Positions 34,619 through 44,765 of a DNA stretch of 64,000 nucleotides are shown piece by piece; the stretch's first letter is position 1; the number at the start of each line of letters is the position of its first letter. The notes under the pieces are model-generated. The model searched no databases. It worked only from the letters and a program-made list of their open reading frames with translations, and was not told the origin of the DNA. Both the position numbers and the translations under genes were made by a program. Where the stretch lies: positions 1,984,001 to 2,048,000 of the forward strand of contig AP026126.1 of NCBI GenBank assembly GCA_030295235.1, in the 5' to 3' direction. Source of the DNA: Fistulifera solaris. Taxonomy: Eukaryota > Bacillariophyta > Bacillariophyceae > Naviculales > Stauroneidaceae.

Positions 34619-35135
34619 ATGCACGCATTTCCTTTTATAGTAATATGAGTGTAAATGCTTCTGTAACTTTTCATTCTGTCTCAACACTTGGCTAACTCGA
34701 GTTTTCTGTTCATGGGAAGAAAGAAATGTCTTCTCCACGTTTTTTCCATTGTAAATACCGATACCGACGAACGGTATTTAACGTCAATGATCGAGCTGTT
34801 ATTGCCTTGGTGATTGCAAATGTAAATCATCATAAGTTTCGGAAGCGCAAATAGCAAAGCAATGGCTTGTGGGAAAATAATGTATTCGCGGGAACGCGAG
34901 AAAGACAAGAACGAGCAATGCACTGTTTTGACGCGTGGCTGAATTCAGTCTTGTTTCCGTGGTGGAACACTTTGGCCGACAGTGACTTTACGGATTTTCG
35001 ACGGAGATGATGATGCAATGATGATGATTTGCATTGCAAACTTGAAAACATGTTTACTTCTTGTAAAAAAGTCAAACAATGATCGTAATAGAAACCAAAC
35101 CGTACCTGTTCTTTCTTTCTGTTTATCTGGTTCGC
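34619..35135. other. Intergenic region
   Basis: About 500 bases between two plus-strand genes. I see no gene or notable repeat, only ATGATGATGCAATGATGATGATTTGC near 35005-35031. Confidence 0.4.
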
Positions 35136-35858
35136 ATGAGTGCGGGACTGGAGAAAAGTATCCTATTGATTCGACATGGCTGCACACACATGAATGAGTA
35201 TTTAGGGGAAACACATTTCGTTCGGTGCACCTCATTTTACCGATGTTTTTGAGGATACAAACGAACGAGATACATATTATCGAGACTCACCGTTGTCACC
35301 ACGAGGAGTTCGACAAGCTCAGGAGCTATCAAAGCGAGCGGGTTCTATGTTAATGAATGATTGTGATTTGGTGGTAACTAGCCCTTTGACAAGGGCGCTA
35401 CAGACTACGGTAATTGGTTTCGGAAATCATATTCAACCTGATACGCCCATTATCGCTCTTCCTCAGGCAGCGGAACGACTTTATTTGATATCGGATCAAG
35501 GGAAACCCCGTCATCAATTACAAAAGCGTTTCCCCGCGTCGATTTCGACACCGCGTTTGAAAATCACGACACAGATCAATGGTGGTTCACACCGAATCAT
35601 TCACAAAACTACGTCGAATGGCGACCGACCGGTCGTGGTCAAAAGTATGCGTGCCCTGGTGAGCCGCAGCAAGACTTTGACAATCGCATGCAAGCATTAA
35701 TGGAGTGGTTAGATTCTCGCGAAGAACGAACCATCGCTCTCGTGTGTCACTGGGGCGTCATCGATTGGATGCTTAATACGGATTTTGATAATTGTCAATG
35801 GAGAAAAGTGCCGTTTTCAGTGTTGTTGGAAAAGACAGCTCGGTCTCGGACGTCCTAG
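35136..35858 (+). CDS. Histidine phosphatase (phosphoglycerate mutase-like), two frameshifts
   Basis: Starts MSAGLEKSILLIRHGCTHMN, with the catalytic RHG at residues 13-15. Deleting one G from GGGG 35205-35208 continues FGAPHFTDVFEDTNERDTYY and SPLSPRGVRQAQELSKRAG, the family's 'D.PLT..G..QA' block, then LVVTSPLTRALQT. A C is missing from CCCC 35532-35535; adding it continues RVDFDTAFENHDTDQWWF and the second catalytic His in ERTIALVCHWGVIDWML. The stop is TAG 35856-35858. Such proteins dephosphorylate small phosphomonoesters; this broad-range plant/algal type has no fixed substrate. Neither frame alone would make a working enzyme. Confidence 0.75.
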
Positions 35859-35934
35859 AAGTGAAAAAATGTTGTTGATAGATGATCAAGATGATCAAGT
35901 ACTCTATAGTACAAACCATGTTGTTCCTTTGACT

Positions 35935-36801
35935 TTATCCTAATTGACAATTACATCGTCCCAGGAACTCGACAACATCCATGAGATCATTCAATACAAT
36001 AGCGCCTCTTCGCTGCCATTCTTGTGCGACATCCCCTTCATTGTAACGATTCAACAAGACGGCGTGCATTCCAGCTCGTTTCGCCCCTTCAAAATCTTTG
36101 GCGTAGTCATTCCCAATGTGCAAAACGTGCCCGGGGAGCAACGGATCCTTGGAAGATCCAGGATGATGCAAGTAGCGCTCTGCCTGTTGCATCGCTGCTA
36201 AAAAGAAACGACCATCGGGTTTCTCGAATCCCCAATCTTTACTAAAACACATGAATTGCAGTTCGTCGTGCGTGAGACCCAACATGGGCAAAATCGAGTC
36301 GCCGTACCGTTCATCGGCATTACTCAAGATTCCACAGACAATGTTCTTCCGTTGCACCCAATGTAAAAACGGCAACGTATCTTTAAACTTTTCGTAAGCT
36401 TTCAAACTCCCAAATAACGAATAAATTCGTTGAAAGACCGTGTCTTGTTGTTCCGGTGTGAGTGTCGTCCCCGAATGAGCAAACGACCGTAAGACGACTA
36501 ACTTCCACCATTCTTTGGCGGTCATCATATTACTACCAAAGCAGGGATATTCGCGACACATTTCGCGATACGCTCTAGCAAAACTCCGTTCAAACGACGT
36601 TCCTTGGGGTATTTGCACGCCACATTTTGCCGCGGATCCCAAATAATGATCCGATAAGGAACCGCGAAAGGATACGAGAGTTCCAGTGACGTCGGTCGTA
36701 ATGACACGGATCCGTCGGGGGAATTCTTTGGCCCAAGTTGCCAGGCGACGGCAAGAATGGCGTGTAAATGTAGGATTTTGTAAGACTTGAATCGACCACA
36801 T
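35935..36801 (-). CDS. HAD-superfamily hydrolase (HDHD3-like), organelle-targeted
   Basis: A 288-residue single-exon HAD phosphatase-like protein. Motif I is TTDVTGTLVSF with nucleophile Asp37, and the usual second Asp is Thr39 (DVT), as in HDHD3 relatives. Motif II is GILSNADERY, motif III lies at GFEKPDGRFF and motif IV at HIGNDYAKDFEGAKRAGM. The first 30 residues are basic and amphipathic (HSCRRLATWAKEFPRR), so a mitochondrial address is likely. The gene is tail-to-tail with the histidine phosphatase, with 76 bases between stops. Substrate unknown. The frame is intact. Confidence 0.82.
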   Translation of the reverse strand: MWSIQVLQNPTFTRHSCRRLATWAKEFPRRIRVITTDVTGTLVSFRGSLSDHYLGSAAKCGVQIPQGTSFERSFARAYREMCREYPCFGSNMMTAKEWWKLVVLRSFAHSGTTLTPEQQDTVFQRIYSLFGSLKAYEKFKDTLPFLHWVQRKNIVCGILSNADERYGDSILPMLGLTHDELQFMCFSKDWGFEKPDGRFFLAAMQQAERYLHHPGSSKDPLLPGHVLHIGNDYAKDFEGAKRAGMHAVLLNRYNEGDVAQEWQRRGAIVLNDLMDVVEFLGRCNCQLG

Positions 36802-37460
36802 GAAAGAGATGGAGTTGTTTCTTTTAAAATTGTCGTGTTTCCCGTATCATGGATGCAGGCTCAAAAACGTGTTAGTTGATAGTTGTGAATGAAATGATGA
36901 AACAAAGAAGAATGAAACAAATTAATACTAAATAATGGCAACATGTAAAAACAGGATTCTTCCAGTCGCCTTGAAAGGTGAAAAGTCGCCTTGTGATGAT
37001 TGTGATGATCGGACGCAAAACCGAACCTCGGTCTCCGCTACATTCTTTTCTTACTGTCTGTGTCCTACTGGTAAATAGACTATTTTCCAGACACTCCAGC
37101 AGCGGAAATCGAAGGAATTCGCGGATGACGTCAGCAAGGAACATCTTATGGGGGTTCCGTTTTCGACCGGGTCGTGCTTGCTTACGTGCTGGTCGTTGTT
37201 CTCGCTGGCACTTTTCACCGCAGCAACTAAACGGAACACCCGCTCTTGCTGTAGTTGTGATTACCACATAGGAGTCTTTCTTATTATTTCATTTCATTTC
37301 CTTTCATTTCATCAATAAAACAAACCAGTTGCAACTTTATCGCTACCTAATACGCGTTAATCAAAAGCGGCACGAGCAAACGAACGTTGATTGATTGACA
37401 CCTCTCTAGCTTTCGAGTCCTTCTCGGTGTTTATATACTTCTTACAACCCAACAACAACA
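36802..37460. other. Divergent promoter region
   Basis: Between the HAD gene (leftward) and the RING gene (rightward). Overlapping ORFs of about 97-131 codons on both strands (36872-37271) have no family features and I do not call them. A TTATATAC-like sequence (GTTTATATACTT) lies at about 37430-37441, 20-30 bases before the RING start codon. Confidence 0.4.
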
Positions 37461-37631
37461 ATGCCATTTGCTGTTATCAATGTATTAGATCGACATCGCG
37501 CTCGCATTCAAAGTGAACGCGTTACGACGCAAGCGGATGAGACTGATGTAGAAAGAGGTGTGTCGATGGCGGAAGACGAAGATGACAGTTCGTTGGTTTC
37601 GATTCCTGACGATATCGTCGAGAACAACAAC

Positions 37632-37663
<32 letters not shown>

Positions 37664-38489
37664 CACCAACAACAATAGTGAAAGAGACACCCGTCCGGTT
37701 GAAACTGGAGACGAAACTACGACAATTCCGGTGTTCACACGACATCGCATGACATTGGCCGAATTAGAACACGAGCGCGAATTGTTTCGTCGCCGTTCGT
37801 CTCTTTGTGTCATCATTTCCATCTTTTTTCTACTCCGACTATGGATTGAAGCCATCAATGAACAAGATATGGGATTGCTAATACTGTGTCTGGTAGGGAC
37901 CAGCTGGACGGCGCGTTGGGTCAATCACAATCGGGAACGAGAACAAGAACTCGATCAAATGATTGCCAATTACAATCAACGACAAACCAATCGCAATGAT
38001 CCCATTGACATGTCCATGTTGAGTTTCCAGGCGCAATTGGCATTGGCTATTTTAGAATCGCAACGTCAAATGATGCAAGGTGGTGGATACGGTCATTCGT
38101 CCGATACACAGGGGGTCGGGGTCAGTGAGGAAGCCAAACAACAATGGAATCGTTTTGCCTATCATGATCCCAAAGCGGCCAAGCCATCCGTTTCTGGTGT
38201 CTATGGAAGTGTCAAGACACTGGAGGAGAAGGATGATGATCGTCATCATGGCGATGATACTGAAGAGCCGCATTGTTCCATTTGCTTGTGTGAATACGAA
38301 GGAGGTGATGCGTGCGTCAAATTACCCTGTCACCATATCTATCACGACGAATGCATTTCGTCATGGACCGTGAATCATACCAAATGTCCTCTTTGTAATT
38401 TGGAATTGGAAACTGTTACTATCAATCGATCGGACGAGGAAGCAGCAGCAGCCCCAACCAATAGCAACGGACTTCCCGTTATTGTATAG
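37461..38489 (+). CDS. Membrane-anchored RING-H2 E3 ubiquitin ligase
   Basis: A 342-residue protein with an acidic N-terminus, a Thr/Asn homopolymer region encoded by (ACC)n/(AAC)n (about 37623-37676), two adjacent membrane helices (SSLCVIISIFFLLRLWI and MGLLILCLVGTSW) and a C-terminal RING-H2 domain. The zinc ligands run CSIC, CVKLPCHHIYHDECI and KCPLC, the C3H2C3 order. It is probably an ER or endomembrane ubiquitin ligase; partners are unknown. The ATG at 37461 is the first in frame. Single exon, frame intact. Confidence 0.88.
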
Positions 38490-38625
38490 CCTGTCGAAGA
38501 ATAAAGTACAATCACGAACCAATGTTAGAAAAGAAAAAAGACATTTTAAAAACACTGCTTTATCTACAAAAAAGTCTTATCAGAGTATTGCTTTCAAAAT
38601 TATTTCTCCAGCTGTAGCTGATGAT

Positions 38626-40327
38626 TCACGGATCTAAAGATCGAAAGAAGGAGCTATCATGGCTCGTGGGGGACTTTAATTTGTTGTATCGTTGTGTATT
38701 CTGTCGTTGAATACCCAAAAGAATGGTCAAGATCCCCAATGAGATGCATGCTGAAACAGCAAACGTCAAATGCACAGGATACGGTCGAACTTCCGCGGCA
38801 GCACCCAACGCTTGACTGAAACTTTGTCGATAAGGAGGAGGGACCATATTCTTGGTCAGAACGACACAAGCCAAGCAATAACAAGTCATTAAAAGCGTGA
38901 CCATGATAGTGAGCAGTGATGAGGACGCGCTGTAGGGGAGTCGGCAGCGTCCCCGATCGATACGGGTGTTGACTACTCGAGCCATGTGCTTCGAAGCAGA
39001 TGCAACGACGGAACCACGGAACGAAGAAGCGGCGATTAAGGACAGCGACAGTGCGAATGAATGTATTCATTTGTGAAATAGTCAATATTGCGGTCAATAT
39101 CAGTGACAAAAATTGAGAAAGAGAGTTGTAGTGAGCTGTCGTTACCCATTGATGACCCAACATCCAAGCAAGGGCCAAGGTCACGGGGTCACTTCGAGTA
39201 GCTCGCGGTTCGTCTTGTAAACCGGTCAATGATAAGTTCCAAAAGGCGACTGCTAATCGCACCAACAATACAATTGAAAAGGTGATACCCATCACCGAAC
39301 GAATCTTCCCCGCTCGTGTCCGGGCCCGAGCCGCCTCTACTTTCGCTAGACGCATTTCTGTCACATCTTCGACCAATTCACCCACCAATCCTTGTAGAAA
39401 ATCAATTTCCGACTGCAGTTGATGTTTTCGTGTCGTTATGTCATTTCCCATGGTGATGAAAGAATCCATATTGGTACTGGAATTGCTACGAACCGGCAGC
39501 GCTCGTCCCGTGGTGGATTTGAATTCTTCCTGTCGTTGTTGCAGTGCGGCTGCGGCTTGTTCCAATTCTTGTTCTGCCGCAACAACAACATGATCCGGTA
39601 CTGCTTCCAGAAACATGCCACTCAAATGCTGAAAGGGTAAGGACACACTACCGAATCCGTTCAAAACCGCGGATAGAAGTATGCCGATGGTCGATAAACA
39701 GGAGACGAGGCGCGTCAAGGGAGTCAACTCCGAAGACGATTTGTAAGGTACCGAAAGAGGGCCAATAAGATGATGCAAGACGAACCACATGATTCCCATG
39801 GCCAGCACACCACTGATGATGTCACGAAGGGTTATTCTGGAATGCGTGACTTCGTTTTCTGGGAGGAGATGAACCGGAAGTGTGTCGCCTTTTCTCGATT
39901 GTTGTTTTCGTTTCCTTCGAATGATCCGTTTCAATACATAAACTGGATACGATAAGATGGATAGTGCGAATTGTATAGAGTAGAAAAGATAACCACAACT
40001 GACGGGACAAGCGAGTTGAGGTGTCGTCGTCGTTGGCTTCCAACCTTTCAAATGATGTGCAAATAACAACGGAGTAACGATCAATATTTGCAGTGCAATC
40101 ATCCATAACACAACTCGATAGGCATATGTCAGAGCATTCTGGGTCATGAAGATATTCCATTCGTGCGGCGCCGCATCGAGCACCGTGAGGGCAAAGAGTG
40201 ACAAGCAAAAGAATAAACTGGCGTGAACTAGTTTCTGCACGGAAGATGATGGCGCTAACGTCGCAATCAGGTGCCGCGACAGCAGAGTGCTAACTATTGT
40301 GACTGAAGAACATATGCTTGCGTCCAT
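38626..40327 (-). CDS. GPHR: Golgi pH regulator/GPR89-like multi-pass channel, frameshifted C-terminus
   Basis: A polytopic protein of the GPHR family, an anion channel that keeps Golgi and related compartments acidic (the plant homologues are GTG1/2). N-terminal helices are followed by the diagnostic block LVSCLSTIGILLSAVLNGFG with SVSLPF. A central coiled coil (EQELEQAAAALQQRQ) and then C-terminal helices (ILTAILTISQMNTFIRTV) follow. The first frame then loses similarity and stops at 38657. The +1 frame resumes it through SVVASASKHMARVVNTRI, a helix TIMVTLLMTCYCLACVVLT, NMVPPPYRQSFSQALG and a last helix, ending at 38626. The shift lies within about 39001-39045. Family membership is clear; channel function is inferred. 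Confidence 0.8.
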
Positions 40328-40744
40328 TCTTTTCGTTTTTATGCGTCTTGATTACTCCACATACTGTGTTTTGCATTCCCCTTTCTTCGTAAACTTGAGG
40401 GTCAACGAAAAACAAACGTGTCGCCAAAATGGCGTTTCGTGATGATGAATGATGATTTCTTCTACTTTTTCGCCATAATGAGTGCCGGTTGTTCTAAGCA
40501 AAAACGGAGGCACTCGATACTACGTACGTGTGAACACAACTTAAAGAGTGTAGTGGTACCCTACCGGTACCGGTACCAGTACTACTTGGTCTTGTCGCCG
40601 CAGTAGTGCGCAGTAAATGCAGGAACCAGGAACGTCCCTGTTCTTCACGCGTTGTTTTCCGTCAAGAGGAAAAAAGAAAGACAAGCAACAGACAGTGGCT
40701 CTCTTGTTTATTGAATCTGTCGATGTTGCAATATCTATCACACA
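40328..40744. other. Divergent promoter region with a GGTACC block
   Basis: Between the GPHR-like gene and the FIGNL1-like gene. The cluster GGTACCCTACCGGTACCGG with ACCAGTACTACTTGG at 40555-40585 lies about 160-190 bases before the FIGNL1-like start. Confidence 0.6.
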
Positions 40745-42843
40745 ATGACATCATTACAGGACAAAGATGTTCCTTTATCTGCTCAGGAAGAAGCTTTCTT
40801 GTACGAAAGGGCGCTTTTTGACTATCGAAATAGTTTACAGACGACGACGACGACGACGACAACCCCCAATGACACAACAACAAAGGAAGATCGATTTTGC
40901 CAACAATTTACCGCTCGCGTCAATTTAATGTGTGCTGTACACAACAATCCTGTCTTTCGAGAGCGTACTATACAAGATTTAGAAGAAGAATCGGATTCTT
41001 ATGCGCAATTAATCGAATCTATCTTTGTTCAGAAATCACGTCGTCGACGAAATCAAACACAACTCACTCTTGTTTCGGTCGATGTAGACGCCTTTTTTGA
41101 AATGTATCCTGAATGCGTGCGAAAGTCTGATGATAATGATGATGACGCAAGTGAGGATGAAGTAGAAGAAATTACCGAACAGCCCGAAGTTGTCCTTAGG
41201 AAAGGCAGCAAAGCGAAACGCATTGCCGTCGACAAATCACATCTTCCCGTCAACAACTACCACCAAAGACCTGCTAACAATCCCTATACGTCACGGCAAC
41301 ACACCGACAGATATTTGCAAGTAACCAATCCTTCCTTGCCTTCCATCGAGCATTCTGTATCTCATCAGCAACATCCTGGATCTTGGCAAGATCCGACGCT
41401 CAAGACGAATAGCACTAGTGGCAGTATTCACAATCCATTTCAAACGGCTCGCGATGTATCATTAGCGTCGGAGCCGTCCAATAAGGCTTCGACTCATCAC
41501 CAAGCGCAACATGCAAACAGCAATAACAACAACAACAACAATGCTCCTATTCACACGTTACCACAGCACACACATGTCAACCATCATCGCACCCATAATC
41601 CCTATACGCCGCACAACAATTTTCAAACCACGACTACTTCCTGGGACCAACCTCCGTACGCCCCATCCGCAAGCGCTCCGGCTGGTGCATACAATCCCTA
41701 TCAACACAATTGTCCCAGTGTGTCATCGCCTCCGCCACCACCACCCATGGAAATACGGGATTCCCTCAAACGGAAATTTGTACCACCCGTCAAGAGAGGA
41801 TTGGCGAAAACTGTACCCAGCGTATCGGATGGGGCGGCGGCCGCTAAATTCAGTAAAGACATCAAGCCAGACACCGAAAGCGATGATGATTTGCCGGAAG
41901 AACTCAAACGATTTGGTAAAGAATTGGTCGAAAAGATTGAATCCGAAATTATGGATCGTGGTGATCCGGTCACATTTGATGACATTGCCGGTCTGTTGGA
42001 TGCGAAACAAACGGTCCAAGAAGTGGTTTGCTGGCCCATGAAACGGCCCGATTTGTTTACGGGTCTCCGACGGGCACCCAATGGTTTGTTGTTGTACGGA
42101 CCTCCCGGTACCGGGAAAACGTTGATTGGCAAGGCCATTGCTCACGAATCGGGGGCTACATTCTTTCGATTTCCAGTTCTTCCTTGACCAGTAAATGGAT
42201 TGGTGAGGGTGAAAAGTTAGTTCGAACGTTGTTTGCTGTGGCGGGTGTACGTGAACCGTCCGTGGTGTTCATTGACGAAATTGACTCGTTGTTGACACAG
42301 CGCAAGTCCGACGAGAACGAAGCATCGCGACGCATCAAGACGGAATTTTTGGTGCAACTGGACGGAACAGGAACGAGCGGACGGGGCCGCGTATTGATCA
42401 TTGGCGCCACCAACCGTCCTCAAGAACTGGATGAGGCCGCTCGACGTCGCTTTACGAAACGATTGTATATTCCACTTCCAAATGAAGATGATCGAGAGCG
42501 GTTGTTACGTGTGCTACTGGACAACAACAAGCACAGTCTGGTGGACAGTGAGATTGTGAAACTGGCCAAAGACACGGACGGTTTCAGTGGAGCTGATCTG
42601 AAAGCATTGTCGACGGATGCCGCTATGGGACCGATTCGTGAGTTAGGTTCTCGTGCGCTGGATGTGAACATAGATGACATTCCTCCGATTGCGTACAAGC
42701 ACTTCCGGCAGGCCTTGCGTGGAATCAAACCCAGCGTGGCACCGTCTGATTTGATCCAGTATGAAGAATGGGACAAAACTTACGGCAGTAATCGAAGTCA
42801 TGGAACGGAGGGCCACCATGACGAAAGTGATGACGAACAATAA
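40745..42843 (+). CDS. FIGNL1: FIGNL1-like AAA ATPase, one frameshift
   Basis: Meiotic-clade AAA ATPase. In other eukaryotes FIGNL1 disassembles RAD51/DMC1 filaments and related complexes in the nucleus. The N-terminal 380 residues are His/Asn/Pro-rich and disordered, including an (AAC)n run at about 41520-41543. Next come [20 protein letters not shown] and [20 protein letters not shown], both typical of FIGNL1, then Walker A GPPGTGKT (residue about 450). TTT at 42164-42166 is one T short; correcting it gives [20 protein letters not shown]. Walker [12 protein letters not shown], the Arg fingers DEAARRRF and the C-terminal Vps4-like helix [13 protein letters not shown] follow. The match to FIGNL1 rather than katanin or spastin rests on the RPDLFTGLR and [14 protein letters not shown] blocks. 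Confidence 0.88.
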
Positions 42844-42936
42844 TTAGCTTAATCGACGAGTAGGCCTTGTTTGGCTTGTACAGAAACCCGATATTTTTAG
42901 CGATGAGTTGTAGATGCAACGCCTTGATTCATTACT

Positions 42937-44702
42937 TTAATGTGTTGCAACGACGAAGGAAAAGACACGCGCCCCGACCGAGCAAATATCCCCGTTGCAA
43001 AGTGGGACACTCCCTCCATCATGGCTTAAACGCCTTCCGTTAACAGTGACAACATCAACAGCGGCTAAACAACTCATCTGAAAATCGCTCTCGGGAGTCG
43101 GGGCAAACCGAATACATGCGGAGGACTCACTACAGGTCCCAGGGGCGCCTCCGATGTGACAGTCTATTCGTCCAATCGTGCCACCGATCGGTAGAACGCC
43201 AAGTCCGAGACGCTGATAGGCGTGCTGCGTTGTCTGGTTAGCACAACCTATGATTGAAACTGTCCCTTGAATAACACTGATGAACTTCTCGTTTGATCCA
43301 TCCTCGTCGTAATCCACTACCAGTAGCTGTATTGCTGTCATCGAATTCTCTTTGGACCTAATTCCATTTGTGTCAACAAAACTTTGCAAATCCCACCCGC
43401 ACGACGCTGGCGACAGCCCGACGAGCATCGCGATACCTGCACGGTTGATAGATTGATCTGGTAAACAAGGTCTCAAAACGGGAGGTGCAGGTGACATCAG
43501 ACTACCGTTATATAATACATCCCGGGCTCCTTTCAGTCTTTTGGCAGCTATTGCCATGAGTTCCAGGTCGTCAAGATTTTCGAAATGACCGTTTCGAGAT
43601 AAAATTGTAGCTCTCGCCACACCTTTAGTGATAATTCCCGTTATAGATTCCTTTAACCTGGCTGAAACAGTTGTCGAAAAACTTTTCCCTTTCCTTTCCG
43701 AAATGACTTTGATGTTCTTTTCGCTCCCCAAATTTCCGGTGCTAGATCGTTTTCGTTTTGGAGACTTTTCGGTCGACAACGGCAACTCTGGCTTAGTAAC
43801 ATCTGCGTCGTCATCTTTCTTCTTCATGGGGGTACGTTTCTTTTCTCGGTCATAAGCTCGGGAGCAGAAATTTTACCTTCTGCTATATCTTGCTTTTCAC
43901 GTTCATAGGCAGCGGCGGCTTCTTCACCTTCTTTTTGTGCTTGCCTAGTCGCTTCTTCGCCATATAGGATAAGATGTGCCCATGCGTAAATAGCAGCTGC
44001 ATCCCATTCGCTGTCAAATGTTCCCAGATAATGATTTTGTCCCATAAAAGAAATCTGGCTCTGCCATCGGTCGTGACCTTTTCTGGCTTGTCGACAAACC
44101 CCTCGGTACGCATAAACATGTCTCTTCGAATTCCCTCCAGTTCTTGATGTTTGGCGCGGGTCTCGAAGAAGAGGTTTGACATCCGGGGGTAGATCCTTCG
44201 TAAATATTGTGAGCGATTTCAACATGCACATTTCAAACTGCCAATAAATTTCGAAGGCGCTTACCTTGATATTGATGACCGAAAGAGCAGGTACGACGTT
44301 CGCAGCACTGCCACCGAGGCCACTGGTAGTTGATAGAATGTCTTCATACACGATTCGGCTTCCGTCTTCGCTGAAGTTACATTCAACATGCTGGTTACTT
44401 TTCTTATTCAGTTTAATGATCTCATCGTATTTCCGAGCAGCATCGTCAACGGCATCAAAGAACAAGATGGACTCTTTTATCTCACTTTCTTTTACCCTTT
44501 CCCCGTCGATCTTGATAAAGTGCTTACCAGTGGGGTTAATCCATACTCCACGGTATCCTGGTACTCTGATCGAGCCATCGGGGTCCTTTTCTTCTGCAAT
44601 TGATGGGCCCGACTGTGATGGTCCAGGTCTTCCTCCTTTCTTTTTCCCCACACCGCTCTTTGGACCGCCGCCTTGTCCTACAGTGGGAGGAGCGCCACTC
44701 AT
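42937..44702 (-). CDS. AP2/ERF-like plus FHA-like protein, one in-frame intron, one frameshift
   Basis: The N-terminal part has two AP2-like units: GYRGVWINPTGKHFIKIDGE and, after a linker, YAYRGVCRQARKGHDRWQSQ with HYLGTFDSEWDAAAIYAWAH, a plant-like AP2 DNA-binding fold. A 69-nt segment (44196-44264; AAG|GTAAGC...TACGAAG|GAT) has splice signals and a length divisible by three, so it is probably an intron hidden in the frame. The first frame stops at 43824. The next ATG overlaps the stop; adding one base to the GGGGG run 43828-43832 joins them. The second half ends with an FHA-like strand set (VDVVTVNGRRLSHDGGSVPL, then NGDICSVGARVFSF). One fused transcription factor is my preferred reading; two overlapping genes (ATGA) is the alternative. 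Confidence 0.65.
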
Positions 44703-44765
44703 GCCCAGGTTATCACTGTCGTTTGCTAAAACTTTTAATTACAATCACGATATTTGAGACTAAGA

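Noticed and set aside
36872-37271. Overlapping ORFs on both strands (97-131 codons)
   Set aside because: No family features, and they lie in the divergent promoter region between two well-supported genes.
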